From: an uncultured Eubacteriales bacterium
GTDB taxonomy: Bacteria > Bacillota > Clostridia > Oscillospirales > Acutalibacteraceae
Reading direction: 5' to 3'
Length of the DNA: 18,727 nt
NCBI GenBank assembly: GCA_934454845.1
Contig: CAKSGV010000026.1
Coordinates: 1-18,727, forward strand
Part shown: positions 6,732 through 14,687 of the stretch, in pieces
Layout of the letters: the number at the start of each line of letters is the position of its first letter
How positions within the stretch are numbered: position 1 is the first letter of the stretch
Notes under the pieces: model-generated
What the model was told of the DNA's origin: nothing
Databases searched by the model: none
Seen by the model: the letters and a program-made list of their open reading frames with translations, nothing else
Made by a program: the position numbers and the translations under genes

Positions 6732-7307
6732 GTGAGGCTTTTGTCTTCTTTGCCGATATTTATAAAATATATTATCGTATTTTTCGTTTCAATGGTGCCT
6801 ATTGTTGAACTTAGAGGCGCAATTCCGATAGCGGAAAGCTTAAAGCTAGATATTTTCCTTTATTATCCGATATCTATTATAGGAAATATGCTTCCCGTGC
6901 CTGTTATATACCTTTTTGCGAGAAAGGTGCTTTTGTGGGGAAAGGATAAAAAGTTTATCAGTAAATTTTTCACCTGGTGCCTGAAAAAAGGCGAAAAGGG
7001 AGGAAAAAAGCTCAAAGAATCCGCCGGAAACAAAGGAATTTTTCTGGCACTTATGATATTCGTGGGAATTCCGCTCCCGGGAACAGGTGCCTGGACAGGA
7101 ACTTTGGCGGCAAGCTTTTTAAATCTCGATTTTAAAACAAGTATCTGCGCAGTCTCATTGGGAGTTGTGCTTGCGGGAATCATTATGTCGCTCGGCAGCA
7201 AAATAGTGGCAGTTTTAGGCTGGATAGGAGTCATTGCCATAATTGCGGCGATACTTTTGATCTCGGTGCTTTGGGTATTTTTCTCAAAAAGGAAAAAATC
7301 CCGTTAA
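6732..7307 (+). CDS. Small multidrug export family (COG2426-type) membrane protein
   Basis: A 191-aa polytopic membrane protein with the hallmarks of the small multi-drug export family: VPIVELRGAIPIA at 22-34 in the first helices and GIPLPGTGAWTGT at 112-124, joined by a basic cytoplasmic loop (about 70-98). A final helix spans 159-184, with a KRKKSR tail. The family name is historical; the substrate is not established. The start is uncertain: GTG at 6732 lacks a good RBS, and the in-frame TTG at 6741 is preceded too closely by GTGAGG. Either way the N-terminus changes by only three residues. It follows the tail-anchored protein gene by 21 nt and is probably the last gene of the thiI operon. 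No strong intrinsic terminator was found after it. Confidence 0.82.
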   Translation: MRLLSSLPIFIKYIIVFFVSMVPIVELRGAIPIAESLKLDIFLYYPISIIGNMLPVPVIYLFARKVLLWGKDKKFISKFFTWCLKKGEKGGKKLKESAGNKGIFLALMIFVGIPLPGTGAWTGTLAASFLNLDFKTSICAVSLGVVLAGIIMSLGSKIVAVLGWIGVIAIIAAILLISVLWVFFSKRKKSR

Positions 7308-7374
7308 AATTCACTGAAATTGAGTTTTAAATTTTAAAATATTACCGCAATTTGCAAAAAATTTAAAAAAACAC

Positions 7375-7402
7375 TTGATTTTTTAAAATAAGGTAGTATA
7401 AT
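7375..7402 (+). promoter_or_regulatory. Promoter of the lysine riboswitch transcript
   Basis: -35 TTGATT (7375-7380), a 16-nt spacer and -10 TATAAT (7397-7402). The predicted start near 7409 is about 17 nt before the riboswitch P1 helix. The stretch 7308-7374 between the previous stop and this promoter is AT-rich with no other feature seen. Confidence 0.75.
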
Positions 7403-7425
7403 GTAGTCAATAAAATTGAACAGTC

Positions 7426-7610
7426 GATAACGAATTGTTAGAGGCGCAAAAGTAAAGAGTAGTTAGCTTTTGGTACTCATTTGCCCATAAAAGCGAAACA
7501 AAAGGTGCTTTTGCCGAAACCGGACCGTTAATGAGGCGGAAAGGTTGGGAGTAAGAATAATATTCTTGCTACTGTCGCAACACTTTTGCGGAGTGCTACA
7601 AATCGTATTC
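7426..7610 (+). promoter_or_regulatory. Lysine riboswitch (L-box) aptamer
   Basis: The long leader holds the conserved L-box blocks in the right order: TTAGAGGCGC (7439-7448), AAGAGTAGTTAG (7455-7466), GCCGAAACCGG (7513-7523), GGTTGGGAGTAAGAATAA (7543-7560), ACTGTCGC (7571-7578) and GGAGTGCTAC (7590-7599). The closing helix P1 pairs GATAACGAATTGTTAG (7426-7441) with CTACAAATCGTATTC (7596-7610), with one bulge and minor mismatches. The class binds free L-lysine. It precedes a three-gene amino-acid ABC importer, so lysine should repress its own uptake. Identification is by recognition of conserved blocks, not by a covariance model. Confidence 0.92.
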
Positions 7611-7664
7611 ATAGTTTTTGTTTATGGAAACGGTCAAAGCATTCGGTTTTGACCGTTCTTTTTT
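7602..7664 (+). terminator. L-box expression platform: antiterminator and terminator
   Basis: Terminator: arms AACGGTCAAA (7629-7638) and TTTGACCGTT (7648-7657), a 10-bp stem followed by CTTTTTT. Competing antiterminator: 7602-7614 can pair with 7622-7634 (13 positions, three wobbles and one mismatch, loop 7615-7621). Its left arm uses the 3' strand of aptamer P1 (7602-7610) and its right arm uses six bases of the terminator 5' arm, so the two states exclude each other. Lysine-bound P1 would free the terminator, giving OFF with lysine. The GGAGG of the first gene lies beyond it at 7678-7682. Confidence 0.85.
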
Positions 7665-7690
7665 ATACATTATTTTCGGAGGTATAAAAA

Positions 7691-8530
7691 ATGAAAAGAT
7701 TACTTGCAATTTTAACAGCCGTTGTTCTCACCGCGTCTCTTATGACCGCGTGCGGAGGAACAAAGAAAGCAAAATCAGGTGTGGAAGACGGTGTTCTCAC
7801 TGTTGCGATGGAGTGCGCTTATGCGCCTTATAACTGGACTCAGGCAGACGATTCTAACGGCGCCGTTCCGATTAAGGACTCAAAAGAATATGCTAACGGT
7901 TACGATATTATGATGGCTAAAAAGATCTGCGAAGCTAACGGTTGGGAACTCGAAGTTGTTCGCCTGGATTGGGATTCACTCGTTCCTGCCGTTCAGACAG
8001 GAAAAGTTGACGCGGTAATCGCCGGCCAGTCTATGACAGAGAAAAGAATGAAGCAGGTTGATTTTGCCGGACCTTATATTTACGCAAGCATTGTTTGCAT
8101 GACTAAAAAGGATTCTAAGTTTGCAAATGCAACTAAACTTTCCGATCTTTCCGGCGGAAAGTGCACTTCACAGCTCGGAACAATTTGGTATGATACCTGC
8201 CTGCCGCAGATAAAAGGAGCTGATATTCAGACGGCTCAGGAAACTGCTCCTTCTATGCTTATGGCTCTAGAAACAGGCGCGGTTGACTTTATCTGCACCG
8301 ATATGCCCACGGCTCAGGGAGCACTTATAGCTTACAGTGATCTTAAGATTCTCGATCTTGAAGATAATTCATTCGATGTTGACGACGGCGATATCAATAT
8401 CGGTGTATCCGTTAAGAAAGGTAACACCGAACTTAAGGATAAAATAGACAGTGTTTTAAATACTATGACTGCCGATGATTTTAATAAAATTATGGCAGAG
8501 GCAACAAAGATTCAGCCTCTCGCACAGTAA
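7691..8530 (+). CDS. Amino-acid ABC transporter substrate-binding lipoprotein (predicted lysine)
   Basis: Family 3 extracellular solute-binding protein of 279 aa. Residues 1-20 are a lipoprotein signal peptide with lipobox SLMTAC, so Cys21 is lipidated and the protein sits on the outer face of the membrane. The mature protein shows the two-lobe pattern: LTVAMECAYAPYNW (36-49) at the first lobe, the GYDIMMAKKIC helix (70-80), VQTGKVDAVIAGQSMTEKR (101-119), which carries a conserved ligand-contact segment, then QLGTIWYDT in the second lobe. Family 3 proteins bind polar amino acids; the L-box upstream points to lysine. RBS GGAGG (7678-7682) lies 8 nt before the ATG. It is the first gene of the importer operon and, as usual, is placed before the permease and ATPase. 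Confidence 0.93.
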   Translation: MKRLLAILTAVVLTASLMTACGGTKKAKSGVEDGVLTVAMECAYAPYNWTQADDSNGAVPIKDSKEYANGYDIMMAKKICEANGWELEVVRLDWDSLVPAVQTGKVDAVIAGQSMTEKRMKQVDFAGPYIYASIVCMTKKDSKFANATKLSDLSGGKCTSQLGTIWYDTCLPQIKGADIQTAQETAPSMLMALETGAVDFICTDMPTAQGALIAYSDLKILDLEDNSFDVDDGDINIGVSVKKGNTELKDKIDSVLNTMTADDFNKIMAEATKIQPLAQ

Positions 8531-8548
8531 TTACACAGGAGAATTTTT

Positions 8549-9355
8549 ATGAATAAGCTTGCAGAGCTTTGGAGCGATATTGTCGAATGCTGGTCAAGCA
8601 GTTCGTCGCAGTATTTAACAGGAGCTCTTAAAACGATAGAGCTTGCCCTGGTTGCAACCGCTATAGGCTGCATTATAGGGCTCGCCTGCGGAATTATTCA
8701 AACCATTCCGTGCGCTAAAAAGGATAATATTTTTAAGAAGATAATATTGGGAATTGTTAAGGCAATTGTTCGAATATATGTTGAAGTGTTCAGAGGAACG
8801 CCGATGATCATTCAGGCAATATTTATTTTCTATGCGCTCCCTTATTTTACAGACGGTGCGATAAATTTAGAGGTCACTCTCGCGGCCTACCTCGTTGTTT
8901 CGATAAACACGGGCGCTTATATGGCGGAAACCGTGCGCGGAGGAATTATGTCTATCGATATCGGGCAGACAGAGGGTGCCAAGTCTATAGGAATGAACCA
9001 TTTCAAGACTATGCTCTATGTTATTCTGCCGCAGACTATTCGCAACATTATCCCTCAGATAGGCAACAACCTTATTATTAACATAAAAGATACTTCGGTT
9101 ATGTTCGTTATAGGTTATGCCGAGTTGTTCGCAGCGCATAAGGCGATCGTCGGAGCGAAATATGTTTATTTCCCGAGCGCGGTTATAACCCTTACTATTT
9201 ATCTTATTATGACTGTTATCTGCTCTCTTATTTTAAGACTGTGGGAGAAGAAAATGGACGGTCCCGCTAACTTCGATGTTGCTACGACCGACACTCTCGC
9301 TCACACCAGCGGAACAATTTCTTATGTTAAAAAGTCTAAAAAGGAGGTAAGATGA
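8549..9355 (+). CDS. Amino-acid ABC transporter permease, HisM/ArtQ type (predicted lysine)
   Basis: A 268-aa inner-membrane permease of the polar amino acid uptake family. About five transmembrane segments are visible (for example 29-51, 86-104, 185-200 and 207-228). It has the family EVFRGTPMIIQ motif at 79-89 and the EAA loop EGAKSIGMNHFKTMLYVILPQ near 142-162, which docks on the ATPase. It is the only permease gene here, so the transporter probably uses a homodimer. AGGAG at 8537-8541 precedes ATG 8549 by 7 nt, and the gap to the binding-protein gene is 18 nt. The stop overlaps the ATPase start (ATGA at 9352-9355), indicating translational coupling. The C-terminus has a short polar tail after the last helix. 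Confidence 0.93.
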   Translation: MNKLAELWSDIVECWSSSSSQYLTGALKTIELALVATAIGCIIGLACGIIQTIPCAKKDNIFKKIILGIVKAIVRIYVEVFRGTPMIIQAIFIFYALPYFTDGAINLEVTLAAYLVVSINTGAYMAETVRGGIMSIDIGQTEGAKSIGMNHFKTMLYVILPQTIRNIIPQIGNNLIINIKDTSVMFVIGYAELFAAHKAIVGAKYVYFPSAVITLTIYLIMTVICSLILRLWEKKMDGPANFDVATTDTLAHTSGTISYVKKSKKEVR

Positions 9356-10095
9356 TGTCGGAACCGATTTTAGAGGTAAAGCATTTATCAAAAACCTTCG
9401 GTAAGCATGAGGTGCTTAAAGATATCGATTTTTCCGTGGAAAAGGGCGAAGTCATAAGTATTATAGGCGCGTCGGGATCGGGAAAATCAACCTTGCTCAG
9501 ATGCATAAATCTTCTCGAAACTCCGTCTTCGGGAGAGGTTTTGTATCACGGAGAAAATATAGAGAAGCTTAAAGGCGGCGAAAGCGCTTACCGCTCGCAT
9601 GTCGGAATGGTATTTCAGTCCTTTAATCTTTTTAATAATATGACCGCTCTTAAAAACTGTATGGTAGGTCAGATAAAGGTGCTAAAAAGATCCAAAGCCG
9701 AGGCTAAGGAAACGGCACTTAAATATCTCGAAAAAGTGGGAATGGCGCCTTATATCAACGCTAAGCCCTCGCAGCTTTCCGGAGGTCAGAAACAGAGGGT
9801 GGCAATAGCAAGAGCGCTTGCTATGAATCCCGAAGTCCTGCTTTTTGACGAGCCGACAAGCGCGCTCGATCCGCAAATGGTAGGCGAGGTTCTTGATGTT
9901 ATGAGAAATCTTGCAAAAGAGGGACTCACGATGATAGTCGTGACCCACGAAATGGCGTTTGCAAAGGATGTTTCATCAAGAGTGGTATTTATGGCTGACG
10001 GCGTTATCTGCGAAGAAGGAACACCGGCGGACATATTCGAAAACCCGAAAACGGAAAAAACAAAAGAATTTTTGTCCCGTTATCTTTCAAGATAA
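9352..10095 (+). CDS. Amino-acid ABC transporter ATP-binding protein (predicted lysine)
   Basis: A 247-aa ATPase of the GlnQ/HisP type that powers the importer from the cytoplasmic face. All nucleotide-binding motifs are intact: Walker A GASGSGKST (39-47), Q-loop Gln89 in VFQSF, signature LSGGQ (142-146), Walker B EVLLFDE (161-167), D-loop SALD and switch His199 in VVTHEMAFA. There is no extra regulatory C-terminal domain of the MetN kind. Two adjacent ATGs are possible; AAGGAGG (9341-9347) is 4 nt from the one at 9352 and 7 nt from the one at 9355, so the second may be the true start, removing one residue. It is the last gene of the L-box operon and is followed by a strong palindromic terminator. 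Confidence 0.95.
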   Translation: MMSEPILEVKHLSKTFGKHEVLKDIDFSVEKGEVISIIGASGSGKSTLLRCINLLETPSSGEVLYHGENIEKLKGGESAYRSHVGMVFQSFNLFNNMTALKNCMVGQIKVLKRSKAEAKETALKYLEKVGMAPYINAKPSQLSGGQKQRVAIARALAMNPEVLLFDEPTSALDPQMVGEVLDVMRNLAKEGLTMIVVTHEMAFAKDVSSRVVFMADGVICEEGTPADIFENPKTEKTKEFLSRYLSR

Positions 10096-10098
10096 AAT

Positions 10099-10130
10099 AA
10101 TTCAGCTCCGGAAATTTCCGGAGCTGAATT
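10099..10130. terminator. Perfect 32-bp palindrome, bidirectional terminator
   Basis: Positions 10099-10130 form a perfect inverted repeat (inner half CTCCGGAAATTTCCGGAG), with TATTTATA on the right and, on the minus strand, TATTTTATC. It lies between the converging importer operon and the AEC carrier gene and probably serves both. Confidence 0.85.
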
Positions 10131-10133
10131 TAT

Positions 10134-11114
10134 TTATATATAAAGTAAAAGCGAAACGAGCGGCATTGAGGCTACCGAAACCAGAGTGCTGACAGCCACT
10201 ATTTTCCCGGCATACGGAGAATCGCCGCCGTAAAGCTCTGCAAACATCGTGGTCATAGCGGCTGCAGGGGTGGAGCAGAGAATAAGAATAATCGATATTA
10301 CTTCCTGCCTTATAACGCCGAAGAATAGGAACGGCCTCATAATGCACCACATTATAAACGGGAAAACAAAATGCCGCAAAGCCAAAAATCTGTAAAGATA
10401 GCGGTCCTTTAAAACTCCTCTTAAATCAATATCCGCAATTCTCGCTCCTATAACCATCATTGAAGCCGGGGCAACCATATTTTTAAGCACGGTTAAAATA
10501 TTATAGAAGATTGTAACTGCCGATTTGAGCGCCGACTCCGAGCTTGACGCCATTATATTTTTGATTTCTGCGCCAAGGCCCGAAAAATATATCGCCATTC
10601 CGATAAGGATTGAAATTATAGCCGGGTTTACTATTATCTTTTTTAAGGACATATATTTTTTATCGCCCGTATAAAGAAGTCTGCCGAAAGAATATGCAAA
10701 TGCATTAAACCAAACGGTGTAAGCCGTGGCATAGATCACGAAATCATTTCCCAAAACATCTGCGATAACAGGAATTCCCATATATCCCGCATTTGAGAAA
10801 ACAACTGCAAACTGCAACACCTTTCTTCTCTTTTCGGGAGCTTTTTTAAAAAGGCAAAGAGAAATAAAACTGAAAACAAGGTGAGTGATCAGCGCAAAAA
10901 TAAAGGTATATATCACTCCCTCAAAGGTTTCTTTATTAAACTTAATTATAAATCCGTGAATAAAAAGCGCCGACTGCGCGACATATAATACAAGCACCGA
11001 CAATGATTTTGCAAAATCATCGCCTGCAAGCTTGAATTTTCTAAGCAGAAATCCCGGAATCATAAATAAAAAAAGCGTTACCACCGAAATGAAAAGAAGC
11101 GAAGTTTTAACCAT
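10134..11114 (-). CDS. AEC (auxin efflux carrier) family transporter
   Basis: Integral membrane carrier with about ten hydrophobic helices, typical of bacterial AEC proteins (about 310-330 aa). FSNAGYMGIPV at 106-116 is a family hallmark in the first half; the second half has APASMMVIGARIADIDL and STPAAAMTTMFAELYGGD, also characteristic. Known bacterial members move malate, malonate or other organic acids; the substrate here cannot be told. I place the start at ATG 11114 because AGGGG (11120-11124 on the minus strand) lies five bases before it. The longer reading from 11132 (six more residues) has no RBS. It is a monocistronic minus-strand gene converging with the lysine importer. The nearest upstream minus-strand gene is the tRNA, separated by a hairpin. 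Confidence 0.9.
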   Translation of the reverse strand: MVKTSLLFISVVTLFLFMIPGFLLRKFKLAGDDFAKSLSVLVLYVAQSALFIHGFIIKFNKETFEGVIYTFIFALITHLVFSFISLCLFKKAPEKRRKVLQFAVVFSNAGYMGIPVIADVLGNDFVIYATAYTVWFNAFAYSFGRLLYTGDKKYMSLKKIIVNPAIISILIGMAIYFSGLGAEIKNIMASSSESALKSAVTIFYNILTVLKNMVAPASMMVIGARIADIDLRGVLKDRYLYRFLALRHFVFPFIMWCIMRPFLFFGVIRQEVISIILILCSTPAAAMTTMFAELYGGDSPYAGKIVAVSTLVSVASMPLVSLLLYI

Positions 11115-11143
11115 ATTATCCCCTAAACCCATTATTCAAAATG

Positions 11144-11174
11144 AAATCCTATCGCAAAGAGCGCGATAGGATTT
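11144..11174 (-). terminator. Terminator downstream of tRNA-Arg
   Basis: A 12-bp perfect stem (arms 11144-11155 and 11163-11174, loop 11156-11162). On the minus strand it begins 5 nt after the tRNA CCA and is followed by TTTCATTTTG. It ends the tRNA transcript and separates it from the AEC gene, whose ATG lies 29 nt past the hairpin. No separate AEC promoter was recognised, so partial readthrough may be its source. Confidence 0.7.
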
Positions 11175-11179
11175 AAAAT

Positions 11180-11256
11180 TGGCGTTCCCGAGAGGATTTG
11201 AACCTCCGACCTACCGCTTAGGAGGCGGTCGCTCTATCCAGCTGAGCTACGGAAAC
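11180..11256 (-). tRNA. tRNA-Arg, anticodon CCT
   Basis: Cloverleaf on the minus strand, 77 nt including an encoded CCA. The acceptor stem is GTTTCCG with CGGGAAC (one G.U pair) and the discriminator is G. The D arm contains AGCTCAGCTGGATAGAGC. The anticodon stem ACCGC/GCGGT encloses loop CTCCTAA, anticodon CCT, which reads AGG. The T arm has GGTTCAAATCC. AGG is a minor Arg codon in many bacteria, but AGA/AGG are well used in this window. Confidence 0.97.
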
Positions 11257-11276
11257 AAATCAAAAATCTGATTATA

Positions 11277-11305
11277 ATTTTAACCTATATTACCTTTAAA
11301 GTCAA
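11277..11305 (-). promoter_or_regulatory. tRNA-Arg promoter
   Basis: On the minus strand, -35 TTGACT (11300-11305), a 17-nt spacer and -10 TAAAAT (11277-11282), 20 nt before the tRNA 5' end. Its -35 is only 7 bp from the -35 of the divergent gtrA-like promoter. Confidence 0.75.
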
Positions 11306-11312
11306 CTATAAC

Positions 11313-11341
11313 TTGTTTTTTGAGGAAAAATTTGATATAAT
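11313..11341 (+). promoter_or_regulatory. Promoter of the GtrA-like gene
   Basis: -35 TTGTTT (11313-11318), a 17-nt spacer and -10 TATAAT (11336-11341), 29 nt before the TTG start at 11371. Two polymerases are unlikely to occupy this and the tRNA promoter at once, given their 7-bp separation. Confidence 0.7.
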
Positions 11342-11370
11342 ATTAAAACAATTAAAAAGGGGGCAGAATT

Positions 11371-11793
11371 TTGAAAAAATTTTTAATAAAGCTTAAAAAC
11401 ACTTTTTTGAGCCGTGAATTTCTTGAATTCTGCGCACTCGGAATCGTCAATACTTTTAACGACAGTTTTTTTTCATCCATAGCAAGCCTTTTTGTTCATA
11501 AAAATTTAGCCACGATCATAGGTTATGCATGCGGACTTACTATCGCGTTCTTTTTAACCTGCAAGATAATTTTTAAGCACAAGCCCACATTAAAGAGATA
11601 TTACAGATTTCTTCTTTCTTATATACCTAATTTTATAATTTTTTATTTAGTAACTTTCATTACGATTAATACTCTTAAATTAAGTCAGTTTTGGGGAACT
11701 GCTTTAGCCGCTATGGCGGGAGGCCCCGTAACATTCATCTTTATAAAAATATATGCTTTCGGTAAAAAGAAAGTAAAAGATTACGATGAGTGA
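11371..11793 (+). CDS. GtrA-like family membrane protein
   Basis: A 140-aa protein with four hydrophobic helices (about 18-41, 46-66, 80-100 and 105-127), the fold of the GtrA family. These proteins are linked to export or flipping of lipid-linked sugars for cell-surface polysaccharides or teichoic acid glycosylation. Typical features are FCALGIVNTFND at 20-31 in helix 1 and a basic C-terminal end KIYAFGKKK at 126-134, matching the family pattern of a late aromatic residue before a basic tail. The start is TTG 11371, with AGGGGG (11358-11363) seven bases upstream and no nearby ATG. It stands alone, without the glycosyltransferase that usually accompanies GtrA, so the partner must be elsewhere. 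It has its own promoter and terminator. Confidence 0.8.
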   Translation: MKKFLIKLKNTFLSREFLEFCALGIVNTFNDSFFSSIASLFVHKNLATIIGYACGLTIAFFLTCKIIFKHKPTLKRYYRFLLSYIPNFIIFYLVTFITINTLKLSQFWGTALAAMAGGPVTFIFIKIYAFGKKKVKDYDE

Positions 11794-11795
11794 CA

Positions 11796-11842
11796 ATAAA
11801 AATACAGGGCGAAAGCTTTAAGCTTTCGCCCTGTATTTTTAT
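11796..11842. terminator. Long bidirectional terminator (23-bp arms)
   Basis: Arms 11796-11818 and 11820-11842 are perfectly complementary, with a GC-rich centre (CAGGGCGAAAGC) flanked by A/T runs so that a T tract follows on either strand. It separates the GtrA-like gene (+) from the beta-galactosidase gene (-), whose TAA (11839-11841) lies inside the right arm. Confidence 0.9.
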
Positions 11843-14676
11843 ATATTCGGAATTATATAAAATTTAAAATCGATATCCTTTTCATTTAAGGTGTAAATTT
11901 CAGGCAGCGCCGGGCCGCAGGAGGCGGATCCTATTCCGCTGTCCTTATAGTCAATGCGAAGATGAATATATCCGTCTTTTTTAAGCTTATTGATATGATC
12001 TGCTTTTATTAAATCTTCGGCTTTGAATTCGGAAACATTGCACTCAAATGAAGATTCGGCTGAAAACTTCATATTACCTATATTAAGCTCTTTGCAGCCG
12101 AAATGATTTCCGTGCTCCTGAGGCCTTATATAATTCACATATTCATTCTCTGCATTGCTCTCATAAAATCCTAAACTTGCGCCTTTATACATATCGCAGT
12201 AGCTTTCCTGAGGGCCGTAACCGAAATATGAAAATTCATAAGAGGAAGAGGGGAGAGTGAATTCCATTCCGAATCTTTGGAGATACGGAGCATTATCTCT
12301 TATCTTTCCCTTAAAATCATAGGTTATCACTCCGCTTTTATCCGCGCTTATTTTCATTTCATATCTTAAATAAGGAAGTCTTGAAATTCCTGCAAGCGAG
12401 CCTTTTACAATTATTTTATTATTTTTAACCACTGCCGAGTAAATTTTTGAAAACTGCTCTTCAAGGCTTTCGCCGTCGTGTACCCAAAGCCTTTTTGCGT
12501 TTCTTTCGTTATCGGTATAGACTCTGAGTGCAGATAATACGGGCGGCTTTACTATCTGTTTTTTGCCCATTATCTCGATATCCGAAAAATTGCCCGACGA
12601 TCTTTGAAATGTGTATTTAAAATTATCGCCTTTAAATATTATCTCGCTTTCGGTTTCAAAAGTTTCGCAGAAAGTATTTGAAATTTCGGGTTTAATTTTT
12701 TCAAAATCGAGCAGATGCTGAGTTACTGCATATTCATTATCGTCTTTTAAAAGCCTTACGGTTAAATATGCGCCGAGGCTTGCTTTGATTTTTGGAATTT
12801 CAATTTTTATTTCTGCTTTTTCGTGAGGTGCAACATCAACTTTGCAGATCTTTTTTTCCGGAATTTCTTTATCCGCGCCTATCTCCGTTACAAGTTCAAA
12901 ATCACTTAAATTTGTAAAATCAAATCGGTTTAAAACAGTTAAAATTCCGTTTTCAAACTCGGTTTTCAAAGGCTGAAAAGCGGTTTTTATCTCTAATGAG
13001 CCGGCTTTTAAGGAGCGGTCGTAAAACACCATTCCGTCACAGCAGAAATTTCCGTCATTTGTGAGCTCGCCTTCAAAATCGCCGCCGTAACAGGGAACGC
13101 CGTTTTTATCAAACGCCGTATGATCCGCCCACTCCCAAACGCAGCCGCCGATAAGCTTATCGGAAGACTCGAAAAGCTCGTCATAATCGCATACCCCTCC
13201 GGGGCTGTTGCCCATAGCGTGGGCATATTCGCAGAAAAATACCGGCATATTTATCTCTTTATTTTCTATAAATTCCCCGATTATCTGGGAGCTTGGATAC
13301 ATCCAGGAAAAAATATCTGCCCGTCGAGCGATCGAATAATCGCCTTCCGCTCTGGCGCGGCGGCTTGCGTCCTCGCAGTGAATCAGTCTGCCGTCATTAA
13401 GCGCACGCAGATACTCTATCATTTTTTCGTGATTTACTCCGTGGCCGCTTTCGTTACCCGTTGACCACATTATAATACAGCCGTAATTTTTATAATACTC
13501 CGCCGCTCTTTTCATTCTTTCAACGAATTCTTTTTCCCATTTAGGATCTTGGCATAACCAGGCGGGATCCTCAACATCGAAATGATAAGGCCTATAGGGC
13601 AGGCGGTAGAGCGCGCCGTGAGATTCAATGTCGGTTTCAAGTATCACATAAAATCCAAGCTCTTCGCATTTTTCCATAAAAAACGGGGTTGGTGGATAGT
13701 GAGAAGTCCTGATACAGTTGATATTAAGCTTTTTCATAAGCTTAAGGTCGTAAAGAAGCGAATTGTTGTCCTGCGCCCAGCCTTTTGTCGCGTCGGTATC
13801 GTGGTGGTTTACTCCGTGGAGCTTAACCTTTGTGCCGTTTATCAGCAGAGCAAAGGTATCTGAAATTTCGATAGTTCTAAAAAGAGTGTGAAGTGTGATT
13901 TCTTCGCCGTTTCTTTTTAAAACTACTTTATATCTATAAGGCTTTTCGGCGTTCCAAAATATAGGCTCTTCTATCTTAAATTCCACCTTTTCGCCTTTTG
14001 CAGACGCTAAAAGCTTATCGCTGTTATCAAAAAGCTCAAATTCGCAGTCTTTTTTTGCATTGACATAAACGCTGTTTCCTCTAGTATAAACTTCGGGATC
14101 CACGATATGATCCTCAGGTCTTAAAAGCAGATAGCAGTCCCTGAAAATTCCGTTGCACCGGAACTCATCTTGATCCTCAAGATAGCTGCCGCAGCACCAT
14201 TTATAAACCTTTACTCTTATAGTATTTTTGCCCTTGTTAACAAATTTTGAAATATCAAATTCAGCAGGCAGGTGGCTGCCCTGAGTAAAGCCGACATAAC
14301 TGCCGTTAACATATATCTCGCCTAATGAAGAAACGCCTTCCAAAACAAAATATGTCTTTCCAATGATATTTTTTATTTCAAAATCTCTTTCATAGACGGC
14401 ACAGGGATTGATATCGGGAACATACGGCGGATCATAGGGAAAAGGATATCTCGCATTAGTATAATTCGGGTTTTCGGCACCCGAATTCTGCCAGCAGGAA
14501 GGCACCGTGACCTTATTTTCGAATTTAACGGTTTCGCTTTCTTTTTCATCGCTGAAATAGGCGAATTTCCACTCGCCGTTAAGCAAAATATATTCGGATA
14601 TACCGCCGGGGATATAATAACTCCGGGGTTGGAGTCTGTTTTCACTTGTTTTTAATGGATTTTCATAATAGCGCAT
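11839..14676 (-). CDS. lacZ: Beta-galactosidase, glycoside hydrolase family 2 (LacZ type)
   Basis: A 945-aa cytoplasmic enzyme without a signal peptide, hydrolysing terminal beta-galactosides such as lactose. Domains run in LacZ order: sugar-binding jelly roll (about 30-190), immunoglobulin-like domain (190-275), TIM barrel (276-560), a second beta domain, and the large Bgal_small domain (about 680-945). Catalytic residues are visible: acid/base Glu409 in WSTGNESGHG and nucleophile Glu483 in CEYAHAMGN. Supporting motifs are HGVNHHD (287-293), RTSHYPPTP (323-331) and WEWADH (514-519). It is about 75 residues shorter than E. coli LacZ, whose N-terminal extension serves alpha-complementation. 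Start ATG 14676 follows AGGGAG. It lies 11 nt after maf and is the last gene of the guaB-maf-lacZ unit; no sugar transporter or lac-type regulator is near. Family is certain; exact substrate is inferred. Confidence 0.95.
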   Translation of the reverse strand: MRYYENPLKTSENRLQPRSYYIPGGISEYILLNGEWKFAYFSDEKESETVKFENKVTVPSCWQNSGAENPNYTNARYPFPYDPPYVPDINPCAVYERDFEIKNIIGKTYFVLEGVSSLGEIYVNGSYVGFTQGSHLPAEFDISKFVNKGKNTIRVKVYKWCCGSYLEDQDEFRCNGIFRDCYLLLRPEDHIVDPEVYTRGNSVYVNAKKDCEFELFDNSDKLLASAKGEKVEFKIEEPIFWNAEKPYRYKVVLKRNGEEITLHTLFRTIEISDTFALLINGTKVKLHGVNHHDTDATKGWAQDNNSLLYDLKLMKKLNINCIRTSHYPPTPFFMEKCEELGFYVILETDIESHGALYRLPYRPYHFDVEDPAWLCQDPKWEKEFVERMKRAAEYYKNYGCIIMWSTGNESGHGVNHEKMIEYLRALNDGRLIHCEDASRRARAEGDYSIARRADIFSWMYPSSQIIGEFIENKEINMPVFFCEYAHAMGNSPGGVCDYDELFESSDKLIGGCVWEWADHTAFDKNGVPCYGGDFEGELTNDGNFCCDGMVFYDRSLKAGSLEIKTAFQPLKTEFENGILTVLNRFDFTNLSDFELVTEIGADKEIPEKKICKVDVAPHEKAEIKIEIPKIKASLGAYLTVRLLKDDNEYAVTQHLLDFEKIKPEISNTFCETFETESEIIFKGDNFKYTFQRSSGNFSDIEIMGKKQIVKPPVLSALRVYTDNERNAKRLWVHDGESLEEQFSKIYSAVVKNNKIIVKGSLAGISRLPYLRYEMKISADKSGVITYDFKGKIRDNAPYLQRFGMEFTLPSSSYEFSYFGYGPQESYCDMYKGASLGFYESNAENEYVNYIRPQEHGNHFGCKELNIGNMKFSAESSFECNVSEFKAEDLIKADHINKLKKDGYIHLRIDYKDSGIGSASCGPALPEIYTLNEKDIDFKFYIIPNI

Positions 14677-14687
14677 AAAAATTCTCC

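Noticed and set aside
7308..7374. Intrinsic terminator after the small-multidrug-export-type gene
   Set aside because: Only weak AT-only pairing is present; no GC stem with a T tract.
7618..7833. Plus-strand frame reading through the L-box terminator region
   Set aside because: It crosses the terminator hairpin and the real start of the binding-protein gene in another frame; the peptide shows no family likeness.
11115..11132. Upstream ATG at 11132 as start of the AEC carrier
   Set aside because: No ribosome binding site precedes it, while AGGGG sits five bases before ATG 11114.
13120..13863. Plus-strand frames inside the beta-galactosidase gene
   Set aside because: They are antisense shadows of an intact conserved coding region with no RBS or recognisable product.
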